Positions 19,833 to 28,181 of a stretch of DNA of 64,000 nucleotides are shown piece after piece. Below the pieces are notes generated by a model. It saw only the letters and a program-made list of their open reading frames with translations. It was not told where the DNA came from and searched no databases. The stretch lies in NCBI RefSeq assembly GCF_020097835.1, contig NZ_CP083666.1:2356001-2420000 (forward strand), read 5' to 3'. The DNA is from Haloprofundus halobius (GTDB taxonomy: Archaea; Halobacteriota; Halobacteria; Halobacteriales; Haloferacaceae). Numbering within the stretch: the stretch's first letter is position 1; each line of letters opens with the position of its first letter. A program made the position numbers and the translations under genes.

Positions 19833-22013
19833 ATGGGCCGACGAAAGAAAATCGTACAGGAATGTGAGAAACTGATGGACAAGCCGGAGCAGATCCGGAA
19901 CATCGCCATCGCCGCTCACGTCGACCACGGGAAGACGACACTTTCGGACAACCTGCTGGCCGGAGCGGGCATGATATCCGACGCGACTGCCGGACAGCAG
20001 CTCGCGATGGACACCAAAGAGGACGAACAGGAACGCGGCATCACTATCGACGCCGCGAACGTCTCGATGACCCACGAGTGGAACGATAAGAACCACCTCA
20101 TCAACCTCATCGACACGCCGGGCCACGTCGACTTCGGTGGCGACGTGACGCGGGCGATGCGCGCCGTCGACGGTGCGCTCGTGGTCGTCGACGCCGTCGA
20201 AGGCGCGATGCCCCAGACTGAGACGGTGCTCCGACAGGCGCTCCGCGAGGGCGTCAAGCCGGCGCTGTTCATCAACAAGGTCGACCGACTCATCAACGAA
20301 CTGCAGGAAGGGCCCCAGGAGATGCAGGAGCGTCTCCTCGACGTCATCACCGACGTCAACGAGCTCATCCGCGGCATGACCGAGGAGAAGGATTACGACT
20401 GGACCGTCTCCGTCGAGGAGGGGACCGTCGCCTTCGGCTCCGCGCTGTACAAGTGGGGCGTCTCCATCCCGTCGATGCAGGAGACCGGGATCTCCTTCGG
20501 CGACATCATCGAGATGGAGGAGTCGGGCAACCGCGAGGAACTCCACGAGCGCACGCCGCTTTCGGACGTCGTCCTCGACATGGTCGCCGAGCACTTCCCG
20601 GACCCGCTCGACGCCCAGCCCCGTCGTATCCCGACCATCTGGCGCGGCGACGCCGAGTCGGAGCTCGCAGAGCAGATGCGTCTCGTCGACGACGAGGGCG
20701 AAGTCGTCTTCATGTCGACGGACATCTCGATGGACCCCCACGCCGGCGAAATCGCGACCGGACGCCTGTTCTCCGGCACACTGGAGAAGGGTCAAGAACT
20801 CTACGTCTCCGGCACCGCGGGCAAGAACCGCGTCCAGTCCGTCGGTATCTTCATGGGTGACTCCCGCGAGGAAGTGAGCCGCGTCCCGGCCGGCAACATC
20901 GCCGCCGTCACCGGCCTCCGCGACGCCATCGCCGGTTCGACCGTCTCCAGCGTCGAGATGACACCGTTCGAGTCCATCGAGCACATCTCCGAGCCGGTCA
21001 TCACCAAATCCGTCGAGGCGACGAACATGGACGACCTGCCGAAGCTCATCCAGACGCTCCAGCAGGTCGCCAAAGAGGACCCGACCATCCGCGTCGAGAT
21101 CAACGAGGACACCGGCGAACACCTCATCAGCGGTCAGGGTGAGCTTCACCTCGAAGTTATCACGCAGCGTATCCGCGACAACCAGGGTATCCCGGTCCAC
21201 ACCGGTGAGCCCATCGTCGTCTACCGCGAGGCCCCCCAGCAGCAGTCCCGCGAGGTCGAGGGTGTCTCCCCGAACCGCCACAACAAGTTCTACATCACCG
21301 CCGAGCCGATGGACCAGAGCATCGTCGACGCCATCAAACTGGGCGAGGTGGCGATGGACATGCCCGAACTGGAGCGCCGCGAGGCGCTGCAGGAAGCCGG
21401 CATGGACAAGGACACCTCCCAGAACGTCGAACACATCTTCGGCACCAACATCCTCATCGACGACACGAAGGGTATCCAGCACCTCAACGAGACGATGGAA
21501 CTCGTCATCGAGGGTCTCGAAGAGGCGCTCGACGACGGTCCACTCGCCGCGGAACCGGTGCAGGGCGCGCTGCTGCGTCTGCACGACGCCCGCCTCCACG
21601 AGGACACCATCCACCGCGGTCCGGCGCAGGTCATCCCCGCGGTCCGCGAGGCGGTCCACCGCTCGCTCATCGACTCGCAGATCAAACTGCTCGAACCCAT
21701 CCAGAACGTCCGCATCGACGTCGCCTCCGACTACATGGGCTCGGCCTCCGGCGAGATTCAGGGTCGCCGCGGCCGCGTCGACGACATGTACCAGGAGGGT
21801 GACCTCATGGTCATCGAGGGGATCGCGCCCGTCGAAGAGATGATCGGCTTCTCCTCGGACATCCGCTCTGCGACCGAGGGCCGCGCCTCCTGGAACACGG
21901 AGAACGCTGGCTTCCGCGTGCTCTCCGACAGTCTCCAGCGCGACAAGATCATGGAGATCCGCGAGCGCAAGGGCATGAAGCTCGAGCTCTCGCCGGCCAT
22001 CGACTACATCTAA
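19833..22013 (+). CDS. fusA: Translation elongation factor EF-2
   Basis: 726 aa from ATG 19833. GTPase motifs: G1 [10 protein letters not shown]2 RGITIDA, G3 DTPGHVDF, G4 NKVD. The diphthamide loop [12 protein letters not shown] near residue 595 carries the His that is modified in archaea. Catalyses GTP-driven ribosomal translocation. A promoter-like stretch with CCCTTTTGA lies about 30 bp upstream. Confidence 0.97.
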   Translation: MGRRKKIVQECEKLMDKPEQIRNIAIAAHVDHGKTTLSDNLLAGAGMISDATAGQQLAMDTKEDEQERGITIDAANVSMTHEWNDKNHLINLIDTPGHVDFGGDVTRAMRAVDGALVVVDAVEGAMPQTETVLRQALREGVKPALFINKVDRLINELQEGPQEMQERLLDVITDVNELIRGMTEEKDYDWTVSVEEGTVAFGSALYKWGVSIPSMQETGISFGDIIEMEESGNREELHERTPLSDVVLDMVAEHFPDPLDAQPRRIPTIWRGDAESELAEQMRLVDDEGEVVFMSTDISMDPHAGEIATGRLFSGTLEKGQELYVSGTAGKNRVQSVGIFMGDSREEVSRVPAGNIAAVTGLRDAIAGSTVSSVEMTPFESIEHISEPVITKSVEATNMDDLPKLIQTLQQVAKEDPTIRVEINEDTGEHLISGQGELHLEVITQRIRDNQGIPVHTGEPIVVYREAPQQQSREVEGVSPNRHNKFYITAEPMDQSIVDAIKLGEVAMDMPELERREALQEAGMDKDTSQNVEHIFGTNILIDDTKGIQHLNETMELVIEGLEEALDDGPLAAEPVQGALLRLHDARLHEDTIHRGPAQVIPAVREAVHRSLIDSQIKLLEPIQNVRIDVASDYMGSASGEIQGRRGRVDDMYQEGDLMVIEGIAPVEEMIGFSSDIRSATEGRASWNTENAGFRVLSDSLQRDKIMEIRERKGMKLELSPAIDYI

Positions 22014-22029
22014 CGCTCCCCCGTCTCTC

Positions 22030-22062
22030 GACGAGCGCGCGCTCGTCTCTCACGTTTTCGCG
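22030..22062 (+). terminator. Palindrome with T run after EF-2
   Basis: A perfect 18-bp palindrome (22030-22047, half-site GACGAGCGC) is followed by CTCTCACGTTTT. It lies 17 bp after the EF-2 stop codon and looks like a transcription end signal. The rest of the 325-bp gap to 22339 shows no gene; it includes A/T-rich ACGAAGAGTTATAACCC near 22200, a likely promoter for the ACT-hom pair. Confidence 0.5.
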
Positions 22063-22338
22063 GTCTTTCGCGGCCCCGAGCGTCTGCCCCGCCCACGTGA
22101 CGGTCGCTCGTTCGTCGCGTTTCGGTCGTCGAGAGAGTCGGTATGTGAGCCGCTGTTACCCCCTCGGTCACCGTCGGACGTCGGACAGAATTGCGAGTGA
22201 CGAAGAGTTATAACCCACGTAGCGTCAGAGGCGTAGTATGCGGATTGGCGCACACCAGCCGCGGAGTACCGACACGGAGCCGAAAAGCGACCGCTCCCTG
22301 TCGACAACAGGTGGCTGGCGCGTCGCGGAGGTACGCCG

Positions 22339-22866
22339 ATGAGCGACAGCGAGACGCCGCAACCGCACACGGTTCGACTCGAACTCGTCGACGAGCCCGG
22401 CCAACTGCTCGCGGCGCTGCGACCCATCGCCGACAACGGCGGGAACCTCCTCTCGATCTACCACGAGCGCGGCAACCTCACGCCGCGCGGACACATCCCG
22501 GTGGAGGTCGACCTGGAGTGTCCGCCCGACCGGTTCGACACGATCGTCGAGGCGCTGCGGACCAACGGCGTCAACGTCATCCAGGCGGGCGCAGAGCGCT
22601 ACGGCGAGCAGTTGACCGTCCTCTTGGTCGGTCACCTCGTCGACACGGACCTCTCGGACACGCTGCGGTGCATCGAGGAGTGCGCGAACGCGGCGCTGGC
22701 GGACCTCTCCGTGTCGGCACCCGAGGGTCGAGACGAGGAGTCGAGCGCCCGCGTCCGACTGGCGACGCAGGCGGGGAAACAGGCCGACGTGCTCGCCGTC
22801 GTCCGGCGGATAGCCGACCGAAAGGACCTTCGAGTCGTCGAACCGCTCGCGGAGGGGTCGGCGTGA
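22339..22866 (+). CDS. ACT-domain amino-acid-binding protein
   Basis: 175 aa. The N-terminal ACT fold is clear: VRLELVDEPGQLLAALRPIADNGGNLLSIYHERG. It overlaps hom by 4 bp, so the two are co-translated. In this setting it is probably a regulatory subunit sensing threonine or methionine for the homoserine branch; the ligand is an inference. Confidence 0.85.
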   Translation: MSDSETPQPHTVRLELVDEPGQLLAALRPIADNGGNLLSIYHERGNLTPRGHIPVEVDLECPPDRFDTIVEALRTNGVNVIQAGAERYGEQLTVLLVGHLVDTDLSDTLRCIEECANAALADLSVSAPEGRDEESSARVRLATQAGKQADVLAVVRRIADRKDLRVVEPLAEGSA

Positions 22867-23804
22867 GAGTCGCCGTCGTCGGCGCGGGCGCGGTCGGTCG
22901 CTCCGTCGCCGAGTTGGCCGCCGACTACGGCCAAGAAGTGACGGTGCTCGCCGACTCGCGAGGCGCCGCTGTCGACGCCGACGGCATCGACGTCGCCGCC
23001 GCGTTCGACCGGAAGGGAGAGAGCGGAAGCGTGGGCGATATGGAGATAGCTGACGCGCTCGCGTCGGAGTACGACGTGCTCGTCGAGGCGACGCCGACGA
23101 CGCTCGGCGACGCCGAGCCCGGCTTCTCGCACGTACGAGCGGCACTCGAAGCGGACCGTCACGTCGTCCTCGCGAACAAGGGGCCGGTCGCCGAGCGCTA
23201 CGAGGACCTCCGGACGCTCGAACGCGACAGCGACGGCGACGTGCTGTTCGAGGCGACGGTTGGGGGCGCGATCCCCGTGCTGTCGACCATCGCCGACTTC
23301 GGTCCGGACCAGATAACCGCCGCTCGCGGTGTGCTGAACGGGACGGCGAACTTCATCCTCTCGCGGATGACCGCCGAGGGACTCGACTACGACCACGTAC
23401 TGTCGGAGGCGCAGGACCTCGGCGTCGCCGAGGCGGACCCCTCCTTCGACGTGGAGGGGACTGACGCCGCGTTGAAGTGCGTCATCCTCGGCAACGTGCT
23501 CTACGACGGGGGCTACTCGCTGGCCGACGCCGACGTCGAGGGGATTCGCGACATCCCGGGGAGCGCGCTCGAACTCGCCGCCGAGGACGGCCAGACGGTC
23601 CGACTCATCGGCGAAGCGACCGCAGACGGGGTCCGTGTCGGCCCGCGACTCGTCCCCGAGAACGGCACGCTCGCGGTGACCGGCACGCAGAACATCGTCC
23701 AGTTGGGGACGAGCCACGCCGGTCGGTTGAACATCAGCGGCCGGGGGGCGGGCGGTCCCGAGACGGCCAGCGCGGTACTGTCGGACGTACGACGACTGGA
23801 GTAG
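22863..23804 (+). CDS. hom: Homoserine dehydrogenase
   Basis: 313 aa, GTG start overlapping the ACT gene by 4 bp. A Rossmann motif VAVVGAGAVGRSVAEL starts the protein; HVVLANKGPVAERY and GGAIPVLSTIADF mark the catalytic domain, and ARGVLNGTANFILSRM is the family signature. Reduces aspartate semialdehyde to homoserine for threonine and methionine synthesis. It lacks a C-terminal ACT domain, which the upstream gene may supply in trans. Confidence 0.93.
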   Translation: MRVAVVGAGAVGRSVAELAADYGQEVTVLADSRGAAVDADGIDVAAAFDRKGESGSVGDMEIADALASEYDVLVEATPTTLGDAEPGFSHVRAALEADRHVVLANKGPVAERYEDLRTLERDSDGDVLFEATVGGAIPVLSTIADFGPDQITAARGVLNGTANFILSRMTAEGLDYDHVLSEAQDLGVAEADPSFDVEGTDAALKCVILGNVLYDGGYSLADADVEGIRDIPGSALELAAEDGQTVRLIGEATADGVRVGPRLVPENGTLAVTGTQNIVQLGTSHAGRLNISGRGAGGPETASAVLSDVRRLE

Positions 23805-23944
23805 CCGTTGTCACCGACTACCGCACGGTAGGTAGTATCAAACCGCAAGACGGCGTCGGGGTGGTGCGTGTGCCGTATCGAAATCGTTTTAGGGTCCTCA
23901 ACCAAAGGAAACGCCACATAGCGCCTTAGCGCGTGAGCTAAACA

Positions 23945-25213
23945 ATGAGCGAAGACAAACCGCACCAGAACTTGGCCATCATCGGCCACGTCGACCACGG
24001 AAAGAGCACGCTCGTGGGCCGACTCCTCTTCGAGACGGGGTCGGTTCCGGAGCACGTCATCGAGCAGCACCGCGAAGAAGCAGAAGAGAAGGGCAAGGGC
24101 GGCTTCGAGTTCGCCTACGTGATGGACAACCTCGCAGAGGAGCGAGAGCGTGGTGTCACCATCGACATCGCCCACCAGGAGTTCGACACGGACAAGTACT
24201 ACTTCACCATCGTCGACTGCCCGGGCCACCGTGACTTCGTGAAGAACATGATCACGGGCGCCTCGCAGGCTGACAACGCAGTTCTCGTCGTCGCCGCCGA
24301 CGACGGTGTCGCGCCGCAGACCCGCGAGCACGTCTTCCTCGCTCGCACGCTCGGCATCAACGAGCTCATCATCGGCGTCAACAAGATGGACGTCGTCGAC
24401 TACTCGGAGGACACCTACAACGAGGTCAAAGAGGAAGTCGGTAACCTGCTCAAGCAGGTCCGCTTCAACTCCGACGACGCGACGTACGTCCCCATCTCGG
24501 CGTTCGAGGGCGACAACATCGCCGAGTCCAGCGACAACACGTCGTGGTACGACGGCCCGACGCTGCTGGAATCGCTCAACGACCTGCCGGAAGTCGAGCC
24601 GCCGACGGACGCGCCGCTGCGCCTCCCGATTCAGGACGTCTACACCATCTCCGGCATCGGGACGGTGCCGGTCGGCCGCGTCGAGACCGGTATCCTGGAG
24701 ACGGGCTCGAACGTCTCGTTCCAGCCCTCGGACGTCTCCGGCGAGGTCAAGACCGTCGAGATGCACCACGAGGAAGTCCCGCGCGCCGAACCCGGCGACA
24801 ACGTCGGCTTCAACGTCCGCGGCGTCGGCAAGGACGACATCCGCCGCGGCGACGTCTGTGGCCCGGCCGACGACCCGCCGAAGGTCGCCGAGACGTTCAA
24901 GGCCCAGGTCGTCGTCATGCAGCACCCGTCGGTCATCACCGCCGGTTACACGCCGGTGTTCCACGCCCACACGGCGCAGGTCGCGTGTACCGTCGAGTCC
25001 ATCGACCAGAAACTCGACCCCGCGTCGGGTGAGGTCGCCGAGGAGAACCCGGACTTCATCAAGTCCGGCGACGCCGCCGTCGTGACGATCCGACCGCAGA
25101 AGCCACTCAGCATCGAGCCGTCCGGCGAGATTCCGGAACTCGGTTCCTTCGCCATCCGCGACATGGGTCAGACCATCGCGGCCGGCAAGGTGCTCGAGGT
25201 CAACGAGCGATAA
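23945..25213 (+). CDS. tef1A: Translation elongation factor EF-1alpha
   Basis: 422 aa, standard length. GTPase motifs [17 protein letters not shown] and NKMD are present. Delivers aminoacyl-tRNA to the ribosome. A promoter-like GTTTTAGGG element at about 23886-23894 lies some 55 bp upstream. rps10 begins at the base after its stop codon. Confidence 0.98.
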   Translation: MSEDKPHQNLAIIGHVDHGKSTLVGRLLFETGSVPEHVIEQHREEAEEKGKGGFEFAYVMDNLAEERERGVTIDIAHQEFDTDKYYFTIVDCPGHRDFVKNMITGASQADNAVLVVAADDGVAPQTREHVFLARTLGINELIIGVNKMDVVDYSEDTYNEVKEEVGNLLKQVRFNSDDATYVPISAFEGDNIAESSDNTSWYDGPTLLESLNDLPEVEPPTDAPLRLPIQDVYTISGIGTVPVGRVETGILETGSNVSFQPSDVSGEVKTVEMHHEEVPRAEPGDNVGFNVRGVGKDDIRRGDVCGPADDPPKVAETFKAQVVVMQHPSVITAGYTPVFHAHTAQVACTVESIDQKLDPASGEVAEENPDFIKSGDAAVVTIRPQKPLSIEPSGEIPELGSFAIRDMGQTIAAGKVLEVNER

Positions 25214-25522
25214 ATGCAGCAAGCACGCGTTCGCCTCGCCGGCACGAGCCCCGAGGACCTCGACGACATCTGTGACGACGTCCGCGAAATCGCGAGCAAG
25301 ACGGGCGTCAACCTCAGCGGTCCGATTCCGCTGCCGACGAAGACGCTCGAGATTCCGTGTCGCAAGTCGCCCGACGGCGAGGGCACCGCGACGTGGGAGC
25401 ACTGGGAGATGCGAGTTCACAAGCGTCTCATCGACATCGACGCGGACGAACGCGCGCTTCGCCAGCTCATGCGCATCCAGGTGCCGAACGACGTCAGTAT
25501 CGAGATCGTCCTCGAAGACTGA
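25214..25522 (+). CDS. rps10: 30S ribosomal protein S10
   Basis: 102 aa. [45 protein letters not shown] and the loop [21 protein letters not shown] match S10. It follows EF-1alpha with no spacer, the conserved archaeal order. Confidence 0.97.
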   Translation: MQQARVRLAGTSPEDLDDICDDVREIASKTGVNLSGPIPLPTKTLEIPCRKSPDGEGTATWEHWEMRVHKRLIDIDADERALRQLMRIQVPNDVSIEIVLED

Positions 25523-25633
25523 CCGACGCGACGACCCGTCGCGAACCGACGGCGTCTACACCACCTCTCTCTTCATATTTCACAGCTCCGGAGCCGCAGG
25601 TACGCTTTTGCGCACGTGGACCGTCTTCCGGGT

Positions 25634-26209
25634 ATGGTCCGTGGCTCGAACAGTCCGACGCTGGACACGCTCGCCCTCTTCGGTATCGTCTTTCTCGTCC
25701 AGAGCGTTCTGGGGCTGTTCGGAAGCGCCGTCGGCCTGTTCGCGCTCGCGCCGCCGGTCGACGTCCGGCCGTGGACGCTCGTCACGAGCGTCTACGCGCA
25801 CGCGAGCGTCGGGCACCTGTTGAGCAACGCCGTCGCACTCGTCGTCGTCGGTTTTCTCGTCGAGCAGGGGACGACCCGATGGCGGTATCACACGTTCTTT
25901 CTGACGACTGGCGTCCTCGCGGGGCTTGCCGAGATATGGTTCGATTCGGCCTTCGGTCGAAGCGTCGGCGTCATCGGCGCGAGCGGCGCCATCTTCGCGC
26001 TCGCAGGGTATCTGCTCGCGGCGAATCCAGTGACGGACTCGGTTCTGGGGCGGCTCAATCTGAATGGGCGAGCGAAGATCGCACTCGTCGTCGGCGCGGC
26101 CGTTCTCGTCGCCGTACTCGGGGCGGGACCGAACGTCGCCATCGTCGCTCACGGCACGGGGTTCGTCCTCGGACTCGTCGCCGGACGGCTCCGACTGCTC
26201 GGCGTGTGA
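25634..26209 (+). CDS. Rhomboid-family intramembrane serine protease
   Basis: 191 aa from ATG 25634, six membrane helices. The catalytic serine is in GASGAIFALAGY (near residue 118); the catalytic His is probably in VAIVAHGTGFVLGL near residue 177, and HASVGHLLSNAV carries the conserved oxyanion His/Asn region. Cleaves membrane proteins within the bilayer; the substrate is unknown. It ends 69 bp before tRNA-Ala. Confidence 0.9.
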   Translation: MVRGSNSPTLDTLALFGIVFLVQSVLGLFGSAVGLFALAPPVDVRPWTLVTSVYAHASVGHLLSNAVALVVVGFLVEQGTTRWRYHTFFLTTGVLAGLAEIWFDSAFGRSVGVIGASGAIFALAGYLLAANPVTDSVLGRLNLNGRAKIALVVGAAVLVAVLGAGPNVAIVAHGTGFVLGLVAGRLRLLGV

Positions 26210-26278
26210 GTCCCTCGCGGAGGCGGGCGAAAACAGAAGCTACAAGTACAGCGCACGGGTTAGTTCCGTTGCAGACGA

Positions 26279-26350
26279 GGGCTCGTAGATCAGTGGCAGA
26301 TCGCTTCCTTCGCAAGGAAGAGGCCCGGGGTTCAAATCCCCGCGAGTCCA
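26279..26350 (+). tRNA. tRNA-Ala (anticodon CGC), integration target
   Basis: 72 nt: acceptor GGGCTCG/CGAGTCC with the G3-U70 pair that marks alanine tRNAs, anticodon stem CTTCC/GGAAG with loop TTCGCAA (CGC), T arm CGGGG-TTCAAAT-CCCCG and discriminator A. Its 3' 14 bases form most of the attachment core of the element that follows; the gene is restored intact at the junction. Confidence 0.96.
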
Positions 26351-26351
26351 T
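26337..26351 (+). other. attL: 15-bp attachment core in tRNA-Ala 3' end
   Basis: TCCCCGCGAGTCCAT at 26337-26351 is repeated exactly and in the same direction at 57967-57981, 47 bp after the integrase gene. This is the expected footprint of tyrosine-integrase insertion into a tRNA 3' end. Confidence 0.9.
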
Positions 26352-26393
26352 GCGAAAAGAACCCGTCCGCGAAGGGTTCGTTCTCTGGACACT

Positions 26394-26408
26394 CACCGCA
26401 TAGCGGTG
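26394..26408. repeat. 15-bp perfect palindrome near attL
   Basis: CACCGC-ATA-GCGGTG, 43 bp inside the left end. A weaker GAACCC/GGGTTC hairpin lies just before it, at about 26360-26379. Either could be an integrase arm site, an operator or the tRNA terminator. Confidence 0.55.
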
Positions 26409-26526
26409 CAATTCTCACGGGCGAGACAACGAAAACAACCAGCGACCAGTCCCGAGTTCGTACCGCCACAACTCGGAGACTGCGCCGTCGTGCTAATTCT
26501 GTCGCCGAGTTCGGGGGGTGTCTCTG

Positions 26527-26757
26527 ATGGCGCTTCTGCTCGACCAGTCACACGACGAGCGCCATTGCCAGTCCTGCGGCTCGAAGGTCTCTGAATCCTT
26601 CCGCCGCGTCTTCGGCGACGACGACGATGTCGCTCATCGATGCAGAAGATGCGACTCAGACAGACGTATTGGGAAAGGGAGCGCCGCGGGTCAAAACGTC
26701 GACGTCCCTGAACGCAGCGAACCCGGACGACACGGAGCCAACGGCAGGTGCCTCTGA
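26527..26757 (+). CDS. Small zinc-finger protein
   Basis: 76 aa from ATG 26527 (a GTG at 26518 would add three residues). HCQSCGSKVSESFRRVFGDDDD...HRCRRCDS is a two-CxxC zinc ribbon resembling the small haloarchaeal family with 'FARVFGDN' (I recall DUF7563). The tail is polar. First gene of the left, early-type operon; its stop overlaps the next ATG by one base. Confidence 0.65.
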   Translation: MALLLDQSHDERHCQSCGSKVSESFRRVFGDDDDVAHRCRRCDSDRRIGKGSAAGQNVDVPERSEPGRHGANGRCL

Positions 26758-27002
26758 TGTCGGTTATCGACTTCAACGCGCTCGCGAACAACGGCCCGCT
26801 CCCCACCGACGGAGAGTACGAGTTCCGTTGTGACGTGTGCAACGCGCGATGTACCGAAGATCCTGGGAACGGTCTTGAGTACGGTCATCGAGTTGGCTGT
26901 CCGAATCGACCAGATTGCCTCGGTAATCGTATCTCAAGCGGAGGTAATTACTATCGGCCCCCTAACGGCAAACACTCCGAGCTTAACAGAGGTGGTCGGT
27001 GA
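26757..27002 (+). CDS. Small cysteine-rich protein
   Basis: 81 aa from ATG 26757 in a TGATG overlap with the previous gene. CDVCNARC and a later GCPNRPDC suggest a zinc-binding fold, with a flexible Gly/Asn-rich tail. No family recognised. Its stop overlaps the start of the next gene. Confidence 0.6.
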   Translation: MSVIDFNALANNGPLPTDGEYEFRCDVCNARCTEDPGNGLEYGHRVGCPNRPDCLGNRISSGGNYYRPPNGKHSELNRGGR

Positions 27003-27541
27003 TGTCGTCGGACCGTTACCAGCGCTCGGTCGCGACACAACTCACTCCGTACGTCGGCCTCGTCGAGGACGACGACACCGACTGCCACATCGGAGTCTGC
27101 GACGAGAATGCGGTCTACTCGGTGCCGCATCCGAACTCGTTCGGCGGTGACCTCGCGAAGTGCGAGTTCCATCTCGCGCTCTTCAAAGACCAGCAGCCCG
27201 AACTGTGGCGAAAGATTCGCAGCGCCGACATCCCGGACCCGAAGTTCTACACCGACAGCGACGACCGGTTTACCGACTTCGCCGACGTTCCCGAACAGGT
27301 CCGAGAGGATCAGTACCTGGTCGGCCTCGACGTGCTCGGGCTCGCCATCTACCACGGTGATCCCGACGATGAAGGTCTCGTCACCTTCGAGGCAGTCGAC
27401 CGGCGCCTCGAGACACGCGCGACGAAGCAGGTCGATGTCAACCAAGCCGGCGAGTTCATCGACCACCTTCGGTTGAATCGCGGCTTCGTCGAGATGAATC
27501 CCGTGATTCTCGACATCATGTACCCGGAGGAGCCCCGATGA
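27002..27541 (+). CDS. Uncharacterised element protein, possible metal site
   Basis: 179 aa, start ATG 27002 overlapping the previous stop. It is soluble and acidic. DTDCHIGVCDENAVYSVPHPN and KCEFHLALF contain Cys and His that may bind zinc (CxxxxC...H...CxxH). No family recognised. Overlaps the next gene by 4 bp. Confidence 0.6.
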   Translation: MSSDRYQRSVATQLTPYVGLVEDDDTDCHIGVCDENAVYSVPHPNSFGGDLAKCEFHLALFKDQQPELWRKIRSADIPDPKFYTDSDDRFTDFADVPEQVREDQYLVGLDVLGLAIYHGDPDDEGLVTFEAVDRRLETRATKQVDVNQAGEFIDHLRLNRGFVEMNPVILDIMYPEEPR

Positions 27542-27747
27542 CTGACGTCAACGGTGCGCCTGCGGGTCTTGTCGCGGGTCTCGTCGGTGGCACAGTCTCT
27601 CTCGTGAGCGCTGTCACCGCAGGCAGTCTCGGGTTGTTCTCGCTCAGCGTTGTGGTGACTGCGCTCGTCTCTGTCGGTGTCCTCGCGCTCGGACTGGTGA
27701 CTGCGTGGAACATCATCCGAGCGTACTCGGGAGGCGTCTCAGCATGA
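27538..27747 (+). CDS. Small two-helix membrane protein
   Basis: 69 aa, two hydrophobic segments (AGLVAGLVGGTVSLVSAV and LSVVVTALVSVGVLALGLV). It overlaps both neighbours by 4 bp in an early-type operon of soluble proteins. Unknown function; a membrane anchor for the replication proteins is possible. Confidence 0.6.
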   Translation: MTDVNGAPAGLVAGLVGGTVSLVSAVTAGSLGLFSLSVVVTALVSVGVLALGLVTAWNIIRAYSGGVSA

Positions 27748-28181
27748 ACGAACGCTTCCCTCACCTCGCGGCCGACATCGGTGAGGACCCGGCACGGTTC
27801 TTGGACCGCGACTTGGTTGAACGAGGTCCTCGAAAGACCGACACCACGAGTCTCCGTCTCGTCAAGGCCCGGATCCGTGGAATCGATTCCCTCGCGGTCT
27901 GCCGGGCGTGGCAAGCCGTCGAACGTCGTCTCGACCGTGGTCCTCGCGACGGGATTCTCGAACTCTTGGAAGAGCGAGATGCGTGGCTCGTTGAGAACGG
28001 CGACCGCGACGAACGGCTCGAACTCGGCATCCGTCGAGATGTCTCTCCAGAAGACGTCGTTTCGTGTGCGCGGTTTCTCGACGAGGATGGAGAGCTTCGC
28101 GACCGGACGAGTGCGAGTTCGAAGATTCACGAGATGCGCCAGTCTCCGGCTGTCGCGACTGATGGAGGTGACGACCAGTGA
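27744..28181 (+). CDS. Uncharacterised soluble protein upstream of replication protein
   Basis: 145 aa, ATG 27744 in a 4-bp overlap. Rich in Arg, Asp and Glu; helical segments (LLEERDAWLVENG). It overlaps the large gene at 28178 by 4 bp, which suggests a joint role. A short motif LVKARIRGIDSLAVCRAW looks conserved but I cannot name the family. Confidence 0.6.
   Translation: MNERFPHLAADIGEDPARFLDRDLVERGPRKTDTTSLRLVKARIRGIDSLAVCRAWQAVERRLDRGPRDGILELLEERDAWLVENGDRDERLELGIRRDVSPEDVVSCARFLDEDGELRDRTSASSKIHEMRQSPAVATDGGDDQ

Noticed and set aside
19755-21659. 634-aa antisense ORF over EF-2, and a similar one over EF-1alpha
   Set aside because: Typical of high-GC wobble positions opposite conserved genes; low-complexity Val/Asp/Leu sequence.
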